Source of the DNA: Bacteroides sp. UBA7333
GTDB taxonomy: Bacteria; Bacteroidota; Bacteroidia; Bacteroidales; Bacteroidaceae
Assembly: GCA_002471195.1 (NCBI GenBank)
Contig: DKPN01000068.1
Coordinates: forward strand, 555 to 7,653
Direction of reading: 5' to 3'
DNA: 7,099 bases
The notes under the pieces were generated by a model. That model saw only the letters and a list, made by a program, of their open reading frames with translations. It was not told the DNA's origin and did no database searches. The translations under genes and the position numbers were made by a program. Shown here one piece after another: positions 1-6,830 of this stretch (within the stretch, counting starts at the first letter, position 1; every line of letters begins with the position of its first letter).

Positions 1-41
1 GTGAATGTTTTTTGATAGAAAGGAGTAAATGACTAGAATTT

Positions 42-59
42 AATAGATACAGATCTATT
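42..59. repeat. Perfect 7-bp inverted repeat upstream of the operon
   Basis: AATAGAT (42-48) and ATCTATT (53-59) are exact reverse complements separated by the four bases ACAG. This could be an operator half-site pair for a regulator of the operon. It could also be a weak AT-rich hairpin ending an upstream transcript, since a pyrimidine stretch (TTTCTTT, about 58-64) follows it. The stem holds only one G:C pair, so it would make a poor terminator. Its right side (51-60, AGATCTATTT) recurs in inverse orientation at 6815-6824, just before the kinase gene. The repeat itself is certain; any function is a guess. Confidence 0.4.
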
Positions 60-61
60 TC

Positions 62-95
62 TTTAAGGGTGTTAAGGATTGTTTTTATTGATTTG
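62..95 (+). promoter_or_regulatory. Weak candidate Bacteroidota promoter for the susC operon
   Basis: Bacteroidota housekeeping promoters use a -33 TTTG and a -7 TAnnTTTG about 19-21 bp apart. The best -7 candidate here is TTGATTTG (88-95), with one mismatch. The best matching upstream element is TTTA (62-65), also with one mismatch and a slightly long 22-bp spacer. Transcription would start near 102, leaving a leader of roughly 58 nt before the susC ATG. An alternative pair is TTTG at 11-14 with TAGAATTT at 34-41: the spacing is right at 19 bp, but the -7 match is poorer. Neither is convincing. PUL-type operons are often driven by ECF sigma factors or hybrid two-component regulators whose sites I cannot recognise here. 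Confidence 0.2.
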
Positions 96-159
96 TGGTA
101 ATTGCATCGATTGACTCTTTAATTCTTCGGTGTTGTCGTAATAAAAACCTTATTTCAAT

Positions 160-3100
160 ATGATGAAAGTAGATTTATTTTTTAATTCTAAAAAACCAAC
201 AAGACGTATTTTTTATGGTACTCTTGCAGGATTGGCTTTGTTTTCAGAAACAGAACTTGTGTTTGCTTTAGAAACTAAAGATAAGCAATCAAGTCGATCT
301 CTTACTAAAGAATCAGTTCTTTCAACAACGCAAAATGAACGCATTGTGAAAGGTGTAATTGTAGATCAAAATGGAGAACCACTTATAGGAGCTAATATTA
401 TTGTTAAAGGATCTACAATTGGAACTATGTCTAACATGGATGGGGCTTTTGAAATAACAGTCCCTCACAATGGAAAGATTGAAGTGTCTTATATTGGTTA
501 TCTTTCACAATTACTTTCTCCGAAATCTAATACGATTAAAATAGTATTGCAAGAGGATACTAAAACCTTAGATGAAGTTGTCGTGACAGGGTTTGGATTG
601 GCTCAAAAAAAAGAATCTTTAACAAGTGCTATTTCTGTAATTGGAAGTGAAGATCTTGCTCGCTCTTCTGCATCGACTTCCTCAGGTGCGTTAGTTGGTA
701 AAATCGCAGGAGTAAATACTCGTCAACCAGATGGTCGTCCGGGAGCATCTACTCAAATTCAGATTCGTAACATGGGAACTCCCCTTTATGTAATAGATGG
801 AGTTCAAAAGGATGAAGGACAGTTTAATAATATTGATTTTAATGACATTGAATCGATTTCTATTCTGAAAGATGCTTCAGCTTCTATTTATGGGGTTAGA
901 GCGGCAAACGGCGTGGTCGTAGTAACAACAAAAAAAGGTAGCTTAAATACGAAAAATACAGTAACGATAAATGCAAGATATGGATGGCAACAGATTACTG
1001 ATTTTCCAAAACCAGCTGATGCAACAACTTATATAGGAAATTATATTCAATCACAGACAATACAAGGTATTGAAAATCCTAAATATTCGAAAGATGATTA
1101 TGAGAAATGGCAGCAAGGAACTGAAAAAGGATATAGATCTTTCGATTGGTATGATTTTATTTGGGAGACAGCTCCTCAGTATTATGTTGGTGCAAATGTT
1201 AGTGGAGGTTCGGATAAATCAAATTATTATTTTGGACTGAGTCATATGAATCAGGATGCTATGATCGTAAACTATGGGGGATTTACACGAACTAATGTTC
1301 AGATGAATATCGATACTCAGATTAGTAAGCGATTAAAAGTTGGAGCTGCGATGAATGGGCGTATAGAAAAGCGAGAGAATCCAGGAGTGCCGGGAGGGGA
1401 TGATTATTGGGCTCCGATTTTTGCTACATATCGTAATTTGCCTATGTCTAGACCTTTTGCTAATGATAATCCGAAATATCCCGCTGTTACTGCTGCAAAT
1501 AAGGATGTGAACTTCGGAATGTTAAATTATGACATGTCTGGGCGTTTCGAGAATGTCTGGCGTGTAATGCAACTAAACTTTAATGCCGAGTATGAAATCT
1601 TTGATGGACTAAAAGCGAAAGCTTTAGTTGGGTATTACTTGGCCCAAAATCAGCTTAATAATCAAGAATACACTTACAAGCTATATCGATATGACGAAGC
1701 AAAGGATCAATACCTAGTGGACTACGAAATGAATAATCCGTATCGCGAACGTAATTCGGCAATGGTAGAGGAGTACACTTCAAATATCCAATTGGCATAT
1801 AACAAGTCGTTTGGTGCACACAATGTTGCGGGTGTAGTTGCGATGGAGTCTATCAAACGAGATACACCAAGCCACTGGTTGCACAGTGTTCCTCCATCGA
1901 ATGCTCTGCATTTGATTGGAATGGATGATATTGTTGAATTTAGAGATAGAGGAAATAATACAGAAGCACGTCTTGGTTATATGCTTCGTCTGAACTATGA
2001 TTATGCATCTAAATATTTGTTGGAATTTTCAGGTAGATATGATGGTTCTTGGAAATTTCCACCTAATCATCGTTGGGGTTTCTTTCCTTCAGGTTCTATT
2101 GGCTGGCGCATTTCAGAAGAGGGCTTTTGGAAAGATGGCAAATTTGGAGAGGTTATCAATAATCTAAAACTACGTGCTTCGTTTGGATTGGTCGGTGATG
2201 ACGGTGTAGGAGGTTACGGCCCATTTGATTATATGAAAGGGTATAACTATAAGAATGGAGGTGCAACACTCGACGGTGAATACGTGGTCGGTTCCGTGCC
2301 AAGAGGATTACCTGTAACAAATCTTTCGTGGATGAAAGCCAAGGTATTGGATATCGGTGTTGACGTTTCTGTTCTTAATAGCCGATTGAGTGGTAGTATT
2401 GACTACTTCCGTCGTAAACGGGATGGAATTGCAGGTTCTCGCTACGATGTATTGCTTCCTTCGGAAGTAGGTTTTGGTTTACCAGTAGAGAACTTGAATT
2501 CTGATATGCATACCGGTTTCGACTTCTCAATTAAATGGAATGATAACATACAAGACTTTTATTACTCAATTGGGGGAAATCTTACTTATGCTCGCTTCCT
2601 TGATTGGAAACAATATAAACCTCGTTTTGGAAACTCTTGGCATGAGTATAGAAATGGTATTGATAAGCGTTTTGGATATATAAACTGGATGCTCGAAGCT
2701 GATGGTCAGTTTCAAAGTTGGGATGAGATTGCGTCATGGCCAATTGATAACGATCGTCAAGGAAACAAAACGTTGCGTCCGGGGGATATCAAATATAAAG
2801 ATATTAATGGAGATGGAGTGATCAATGGTTTAGATCAACGCCCACTAGGTTATCGTCAAGGAGGAACCCCGAATCTAAATTATGGACTCAACTTTTCGTT
2901 CAATTATAAAGGATTTGATTTGGCATTTGATTTAACAGGAGGAGCTTTAAATAGTTGGGAGCAAGATTGGGAACAGAAGCGACCATTTCATGACGGAGGA
3001 AATAATCCTCAATACTATATGGAGAATACATGGAGACTTTCTGATATTTTTGATCCGAATAGTGAATTAATTCCTGGTAAATATCCAACACTGTTAATTG

Positions 3101-3369
3101 GTAATGCTGGACATAGTAATTATTGGAAAAGTACATTTTGGGTGCGTAATGTTAGATATTTAAAAATGAGGAATATAGAGTTTGGTTATACTTTGCCTAA
3201 ACATATCTTGGCAAAAATGGCTATTTCTGATCTTCGTGTTTACTTCTCTGGGCAAAATATGTTTACTTTATCTAATACAGAAGGTACTGATCCTGAAGTT
3301 GAAAGTTCAGCAGGCTTGGCTTATCCTACCACACGTATAATGAATATTGGTATAACTCTTAAATTTTAA
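160..3369 (+). CDS. SusC/RagA-family TonB-linked outer-membrane transporter
   Basis: This 1069-residue protein is normal in length for a SusC-type TonB-dependent transporter, a plugged 22-strand outer-membrane barrel that imports nutrients handed over by SusD. Domains in order: an unusual N-terminal export signal (about 1-36, possible cleavage after VFA36); a CarboxypepD_reg-like beta-sandwich (about 61-133, with GVIVDQNGEPLIGANI); a TonB-box-like DEVVVTG (138-144); a plug domain (about 148-260) with PLYVIDGV (208-215) and the signature SILKDASASIYGVRAANG (234-251); then the barrel, ending in an aromatic-rich last strand with C-terminal Phe (GITLKF), as expected for BAM-inserted proteins. Residues 881-892 form a canonical EF-hand-like loop (D881, N883, D885, N889, D892), a feature common in SusC barrels. 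The segment before PLYVIDGV is shorter than usual. ATG163 is an equally possible start; no Shine-Dalgarno helps decide. The stop lies 3 bp before the SusD gene. Substrate cannot be read from sequence. Confidence 0.96.
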   Translation: MMKVDLFFNSKKPTRRIFYGTLAGLALFSETELVFALETKDKQSSRSLTKESVLSTTQNERIVKGVIVDQNGEPLIGANIIVKGSTIGTMSNMDGAFEITVPHNGKIEVSYIGYLSQLLSPKSNTIKIVLQEDTKTLDEVVVTGFGLAQKKESLTSAISVIGSEDLARSSASTSSGALVGKIAGVNTRQPDGRPGASTQIQIRNMGTPLYVIDGVQKDEGQFNNIDFNDIESISILKDASASIYGVRAANGVVVVTTKKGSLNTKNTVTINARYGWQQITDFPKPADATTYIGNYIQSQTIQGIENPKYSKDDYEKWQQGTEKGYRSFDWYDFIWETAPQYYVGANVSGGSDKSNYYFGLSHMNQDAMIVNYGGFTRTNVQMNIDTQISKRLKVGAAMNGRIEKRENPGVPGGDDYWAPIFATYRNLPMSRPFANDNPKYPAVTAANKDVNFGMLNYDMSGRFENVWRVMQLNFNAEYEIFDGLKAKALVGYYLAQNQLNNQEYTYKLYRYDEAKDQYLVDYEMNNPYRERNSAMVEEYTSNIQLAYNKSFGAHNVAGVVAMESIKRDTPSHWLHSVPPSNALHLIGMDDIVEFRDRGNNTEARLGYMLRLNYDYASKYLLEFSGRYDGSWKFPPNHRWGFFPSGSIGWRISEEGFWKDGKFGEVINNLKLRASFGLVGDDGVGGYGPFDYMKGYNYKNGGATLDGEYVVGSVPRGLPVTNLSWMKAKVLDIGVDVSVLNSRLSGSIDYFRRKRDGIAGSRYDVLLPSEVGFGLPVENLNSDMHTGFDFSIKWNDNIQDFYYSIGGNLTYARFLDWKQYKPRFGNSWHEYRNGIDKRFGYINWMLEADGQFQSWDEIASWPIDNDRQGNKTLRPGDIKYKDINGDGVINGLDQRPLGYRQGGTPNLNYGLNFSFNYKGFDLAFDLTGGALNSWEQDWEQKRPFHDGGNNPQYYMENTWRLSDIFDPNSELIPGKYPTLLIGNAGHSNYWKSTFWVRNVRYLKMRNIEFGYTLPKHILAKMAISDLRVYFSGQNMFTLSNTEGTDPEVESSAGLAYPTTRIMNIGITLKF

Positions 3370-3372
3370 ATT

Positions 3373-5205
3373 ATGAAAAAGTTTTTATCCTATACAATTC
3401 TATCATCAACATTACTTTTTTCTGTAGTGAGTTGCTCTGACTTTTTAGATAGAGATCCTGATCAGATTTTAACAGAAGATCAGGTTTTTGGTGATCCGAA
3501 TATGATAAAATCCGTTTTAGCAAATTTCTATGGTCGTATCGACTGGGGGCAACATTTAAATGATATAGGTTCATATGTGTGTTTAGATGAAGCCTTACGA
3601 TCTGATGGCGGACCAGATGAATTTAGAATATTTGGTGATGGGCATTGGAGAGTGTATGATTACGGACTGATTCGTAATATAAATCAGTTTTTACAAGGCC
3701 TTATTACTTCTGCGCTTTCTGAAGAAGAAAAGGCATCAATTGGAGGCGAGGCTCGATTTATTAGGGCATATATATACTTTAATACCTGTAAAGGATTAGG
3801 AGGTATGCCGATTGTAGGTGATGAAGTTTTTGAATATACACCGGGAATGGATATTACCGCATTGCAATACCCACGGGCAACTGAGGTGGAAATGTATGAT
3901 TATATCATCTCTGAGTGTGATGAAGTTGCAACTATGTTGCCTCAAAATCCGAGCAAGTATGCGGCAAGAGCAACTAAAGGTGCCGCGCTGGCCTTAAAAG
4001 CAAGAGCAGCTTTGTATGCGGCATCAATTGCAAACTATAACAATAAAATGGCTAATCCGATCCGAACCGATAACGGAGAAGTGGGAATTCCGGCCGAGAA
4101 GGCTGAAGGCTACTATCGAATAGCATACGAAACTGCACTTCAAATTATAAATCTGGGCGTATATACTTTGCAAAACAATAGAGCTGATAAAGCAGATAAT
4201 TTCTATAATGCTGTTACAATAAAGGATAATAACACGGAGGTTATTTGGGCTAAAGACTATAAAGGACCTTCTAATTATCATGGCTTTACACGTAATAATA
4301 TACCAGTGTCTCATGCGGAAGATATTGATTGCTCATGGCTTACACCAGTGCTTAATTTAGTAGAGGCTTTTGAATATGTAGATAATCGAAACGGAGCTTT
4401 GAAACTAAGAGAAGGTGCGGGATATGCTTATTACAACTCACCACAAGAGTTGTTTGAAAATAAAGACCCTCGTTTATTCGCAACGGTGATAACTCCAGGT
4501 GCTACGTACAGAGGAAAAACCGTAGACTTGCAAGCTGGTGTAAAAAGAAGGGAAGAAAATAATTGGAAAAGTGTGACAGGTGATCCTGGTAAATCATTTA
4601 CTGAGACAGGAATGACCATAACATCGAAAAATGGACCTGTAGTAAGTGGTGATGCACAATACATCAATAAAACAGGTTTTTTTATGATGAAGTTTATGGA
4701 TGAAACAACTGGATCAGCAACACGCGGAAAAGGTAGTGAGGTTTGGTTTCCTCGTTTCAGAATGGGAGAGGTTTATTTAATTGCAGCTGAAGCGGCAATG
4801 GAATTAGGCGATCAAGCTAATGCTTTGAAATATATAAATGCAGTAAGAGAAAGAGCGGGGATTAGTCTACTGACTCAAGCAATTACAATAGATGATATCG
4901 TTCAAGAAAGACGGGTTGAATTAGCTTTTGAAAATCATCGCTTTTGGGATTTGAAAAGATTGAGATTAGCAGATAAAATCTGGGACAACAATGATAATAA
5001 TGAAAATGCAGTGCACTATGTACTCTATCCATATCTAATTGATGATGCGACAGATATAAATAATGGTAAGTGGGTTTTTGATAAAGAAAAAGCATATATG
5101 TCTAAATATCCACGTTTTTTTCAACTGAGAAACTATTATAACTTTTTAGATCAAGGTTGGCTAAACAATAATCCTAAATTAACAAAAAATCCTTATCAAT
5201 CCTAA
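3373..5205 (+). CDS. SusD/RagB-family surface nutrient-binding lipoprotein
   Basis: This 610-residue partner of the preceding SusC forms the lid over the barrel and binds ligand at the cell surface. A lipoprotein signal peptide is clear: MKK, a hydrophobic core, and the lipobox VVSC with lipidated Cys21. The following SDFLDRDPD is acidic, in line with Bacteroidota surface-export signals. The N-terminal SusD-like TPR region includes EARFIRAYIYF (126-136) followed by GLGGMPIVGDEV. The C-terminal RagB/SusD region carries the hallmark ERRVELAFENHRFWDLKRLR (512-531), where SusD proteins are best conserved. The length is somewhat above the typical 500-600, with no sign of truncation. ATG3373 is supported by the intact signal peptide and the 3-bp spacing to susC, which implies cotranscription. 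Ligand specificity lies in variable loops and cannot be inferred. Confidence 0.96.
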   Translation: MKKFLSYTILSSTLLFSVVSCSDFLDRDPDQILTEDQVFGDPNMIKSVLANFYGRIDWGQHLNDIGSYVCLDEALRSDGGPDEFRIFGDGHWRVYDYGLIRNINQFLQGLITSALSEEEKASIGGEARFIRAYIYFNTCKGLGGMPIVGDEVFEYTPGMDITALQYPRATEVEMYDYIISECDEVATMLPQNPSKYAARATKGAALALKARAALYAASIANYNNKMANPIRTDNGEVGIPAEKAEGYYRIAYETALQIINLGVYTLQNNRADKADNFYNAVTIKDNNTEVIWAKDYKGPSNYHGFTRNNIPVSHAEDIDCSWLTPVLNLVEAFEYVDNRNGALKLREGAGYAYYNSPQELFENKDPRLFATVITPGATYRGKTVDLQAGVKRREENNWKSVTGDPGKSFTETGMTITSKNGPVVSGDAQYINKTGFFMMKFMDETTGSATRGKGSEVWFPRFRMGEVYLIAAEAAMELGDQANALKYINAVRERAGISLLTQAITIDDIVQERRVELAFENHRFWDLKRLRLADKIWDNNDNNENAVHYVLYPYLIDDATDINNGKWVFDKEKAYMSKYPRFFQLRNYYNFLDQGWLNNNPKLTKNPYQS

Positions 5206-5216
5206 TATTTGAATTT

Positions 5217-5951
5217 ATGAAAACCGTAAAAGAAATATATGTATTAATGCTTTTGGCTTTTATTACAACATCATGTGGTTTGGATAATTATGATGCGCCA
5301 GAGTCAAAGCTACAAGGGCAAGTTGTATATAAAGATGCAAGTGGTGTAGAACATCCAATCGGAGTGAGAGGAACAGGAGAAGCTGTTCGCCTAAAACTTT
5401 ATCAATATGGCTATGAGTTGAAAGATGGTATTGATGTGTTTTTAAATCAGAACGCACAATTCGAATCAATGCTTTTCAATGGTGAATATCATTTGGTGCC
5501 TCAAAAAGACAACGGGCCATGGAAAACCATACAGGTGAGTGAAGCGAAAAAGGATACGATAGACTTTGTCTTGAAAGGTACGACAATGCTCAAGGTTTAT
5601 GTGCTTCCATACTATATGCTTTACAATAGTGCGATTCGTTTTGATGGGACCACATTTACCGCTACGTGCGATATTGAGAAAGTGATTTCGGATGCGGCGG
5701 TTGATCAGGTAGGCTTGTTTATAAGTACAACACAGTTTGTCGACGAGTCGTCCAACTTTATTCGTAAAGATTATGGAAGACAGCAACCGGGTTCTGGGCA
5801 ACAGTTTGAACTAACCGTGACAGACGAAAATCAGAAGAAAGCAATTGATCTAGCTCGTGTTCGTACAGGAAAAGTGTATGCACGCATAGGACTGAAACCT
5901 GCCGGATCAGATCAGTATGTGTATTCGGACGTGCAAGAAATTCGCCTTTAA
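5217..5951 (+). CDS. DUF3823-family lipoprotein, SusC/D accessory
   Basis: This 244-residue lipoprotein has MKTVKEIYVL, a hydrophobic core and the lipobox ITTSC with lipidated Cys20. I recognise it as DUF3823, a family with two beta-rich domains found almost only beside susC/susD in Bacteroidota. The N-terminal domain (about 30-118) contains LKLYQYGYELKDGIDVFL (59-76), then FESMLFNGEYHLVPQKDNGPW (82-102), recalling a carboxypeptidase-regulatory-like sandwich. The C-terminal domain (about 121-244) starts TTMLKVYVLPYYMLYN (122-137) and includes VGLFISTTQFVD (165-176). It has no catalytic motif. It is probably exposed at the surface beside SusD, as an extra ligand-binding or complex-stabilising subunit (inference from context; I know of no settled biochemical role). 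The gene starts 11 bp after susD and ends 13 bp before the next gene, so it belongs to the same transcript. Confidence 0.88.
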   Translation: MKTVKEIYVLMLLAFITTSCGLDNYDAPESKLQGQVVYKDASGVEHPIGVRGTGEAVRLKLYQYGYELKDGIDVFLNQNAQFESMLFNGEYHLVPQKDNGPWKTIQVSEAKKDTIDFVLKGTTMLKVYVLPYYMLYNSAIRFDGTTFTATCDIEKVISDAAVDQVGLFISTTQFVDESSNFIRKDYGRQQPGSGQQFELTVTDENQKKAIDLARVRTGKVYARIGLKPAGSDQYVYSDVQEIRL

Positions 5952-5964
5952 TTGAAGATTATTT

Positions 5965-6327
5965 ATGAAACACTACTTATCTACGTTTGCCGGATCTGCG
6001 ATATGCGGCGGTTTTGCTTTCGGTATTTGGCCCGAGATGTGGAAGACCTATGGGCTGTTGGGCGGATGGTTTGCCGCTACTTTAATCATTGGGATTATGT
6101 GGTATATGAATCATTACCATGGTATTATTGCAAATCCAAATGGGAAAATATGGCTCGATCAAGGTTGGTGTATCGGTTCGGCCGGTATAGCATGGGGTAT
6201 TGTCCGCTTTCAAGGTGGTTTTATCAACTTTCTTGATGCAGCACCAACGTTGGTACTTTGCATGGTTGGCGGTGGTGCTGCTGGCCTTTTGGTATGTTAT
6301 TTACGACGAAAAGCTCAAAACGATTAA
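5965..6327 (+). CDS. Small inner-membrane protein, possible Lin0368-type transporter subunit
   Basis: This 120-residue, very hydrophobic protein has about four membrane segments: roughly 4-22, 29-48, 66-82 and 94-113. It ends in a positively charged tail (RRKAQND), suggesting a cytoplasmic C-terminus. Small residues (G, A) dominate the helices, which favours tight helix packing. Recognisable points are W22-P23, GG33-34, NH49-50, WLDQGW (63-68) and GGGAAG (102-107). All but part of the last recur in the next protein at matching spacing, so the two are paralogs. From memory it resembles the family labelled 'Lin0368 family putative glycerol transporter subunit', known in Listeria beside dihydroxyacetone and pentose-phosphate genes; I could not check this. 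A role as half of a two-protein carrier feeding the FGGY kinase is inference. ATG5965 gives the family-like N-terminus. An alternative reading in the +1 frame from 5952 is rich in Arg, Cys and Tyr and is spurious. Confidence 0.8.
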   Translation: MKHYLSTFAGSAICGGFAFGIWPEMWKTYGLLGGWFAATLIIGIMWYMNHYHGIIANPNGKIWLDQGWCIGSAGIAWGIVRFQGGFINFLDAAPTLVLCMVGGGAAGLLVCYLRRKAQND

Positions 6328-6329
6328 TT

Positions 6330-6809
6330 ATGAATGGTTGGTTATTGACATATAATGAATTTTTCGGGATGTACAATGCCGGAATACTTACTACGTTATT
6401 TGGCGCATTTGCGGTGACGTTTACAGTTTTGCAATGTTGGCCTAAATTGGTCAAAGACTTTGGTCCGATTGGTGGTTTTATGGCAGCCTCGGTTATGATT
6501 GGTACTTTTTGGATTGTAAATCATAAACTTCCCGGATTTGGATTTTCTACAGGCTTACTTCCCGATATGGAAGGGTTGTCTATGCAGTTCGGACTAATCC
6601 ATCAAGGAGCGAGAGGTAGTGCTCCTTGGGTAGATATGGGATGGTCAATAGCATCGGGGTTTTTTCTCTGTGATTTGCTGTGTGCACCCGGCAAAGAAAG
6701 AGGAGCTCTTGTAAAGGAGGCTTTTCCTCGTTGGTGTGTAATTATTTTAGGTGGAATTGCAGGAGGAATTCTAGTGGGACTTACAGGATATACAAATGCA
6801 GTGCTTTAA
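6330..6809 (+). CDS. Small inner-membrane protein, paralog and likely partner of the preceding one
   Basis: This 159-residue polytopic membrane protein has segments at about 14-34, 46-66, 103-118 and 134-153. I start it at ATG6330, two bases after the preceding stop. An in-frame ATG at 6258 would add 24 residues (a Trp/Cys/Lys-rich stretch) read out of frame from the upstream gene, which is implausible. It aligns without gaps to the upstream protein over W37-H65: 13 of 29 residues are identical, including WP, GxxGG, AA, IG, W and NH. The similarity continues at WVDMGW (100-105, against WLDQGW) and P133 with GG141-142. Between NH and W-x-D it has 22 more residues, forming a loop rich in Gly and Met. 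The pair probably assembles as a hetero-oligomer across the inner membrane. Transport is inferred from context: an outer-membrane importer upstream and a sugar kinase downstream. There is no ATP-binding or other enzymatic motif. Confidence 0.8.
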   Translation: MNGWLLTYNEFFGMYNAGILTTLFGAFAVTFTVLQCWPKLVKDFGPIGGFMAASVMIGTFWIVNHKLPGFGFSTGLLPDMEGLSMQFGLIHQGARGSAPWVDMGWSIASGFFLCDLLCAPGKERGALVKEAFPRWCVIILGGIAGGILVGLTGYTNAVL

Positions 6810-6830
6810 TTAATAAATAGATCTTATACC

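Noticed and set aside
3..32. Possible tail of an upstream gene ending at TGA 30-32
   Set aside because: Only nine codons are visible and they have no recognisable sequence; too short to support.
605..612. Run of eight A residues in susC, a possible slippage or phase-variation site
   Set aside because: It encodes Gln-Lys-Lys in the region after the TonB box with the frame intact on both sides. Such runs are expected in AT-rich coding DNA, and no off-frame product of interest follows.
2900..3136. Open reading frames on the minus strand inside susC, susD, the DUF3823 gene and the kinase
   Set aside because: All lie opposite well-supported genes and have low-complexity or His/Tyr/Leu-rich translations with no domain signature; typical antisense shadows.
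5952..6236. An overlapping + strand reading frame of 94 residues
   Set aside because: It overlaps the 120-residue membrane protein in another frame and is rich in Arg, Cys, Trp and Tyr without domain-like pattern. The competing frame shows coherent membrane segments and paralogy with the next gene.
6258..6329. A longer start for the second membrane protein
   Set aside because: The extra 24 residues overlap the upstream gene in another frame and look random. ATG6330, 2 bp after the stop, fits the operon spacing and the homology.
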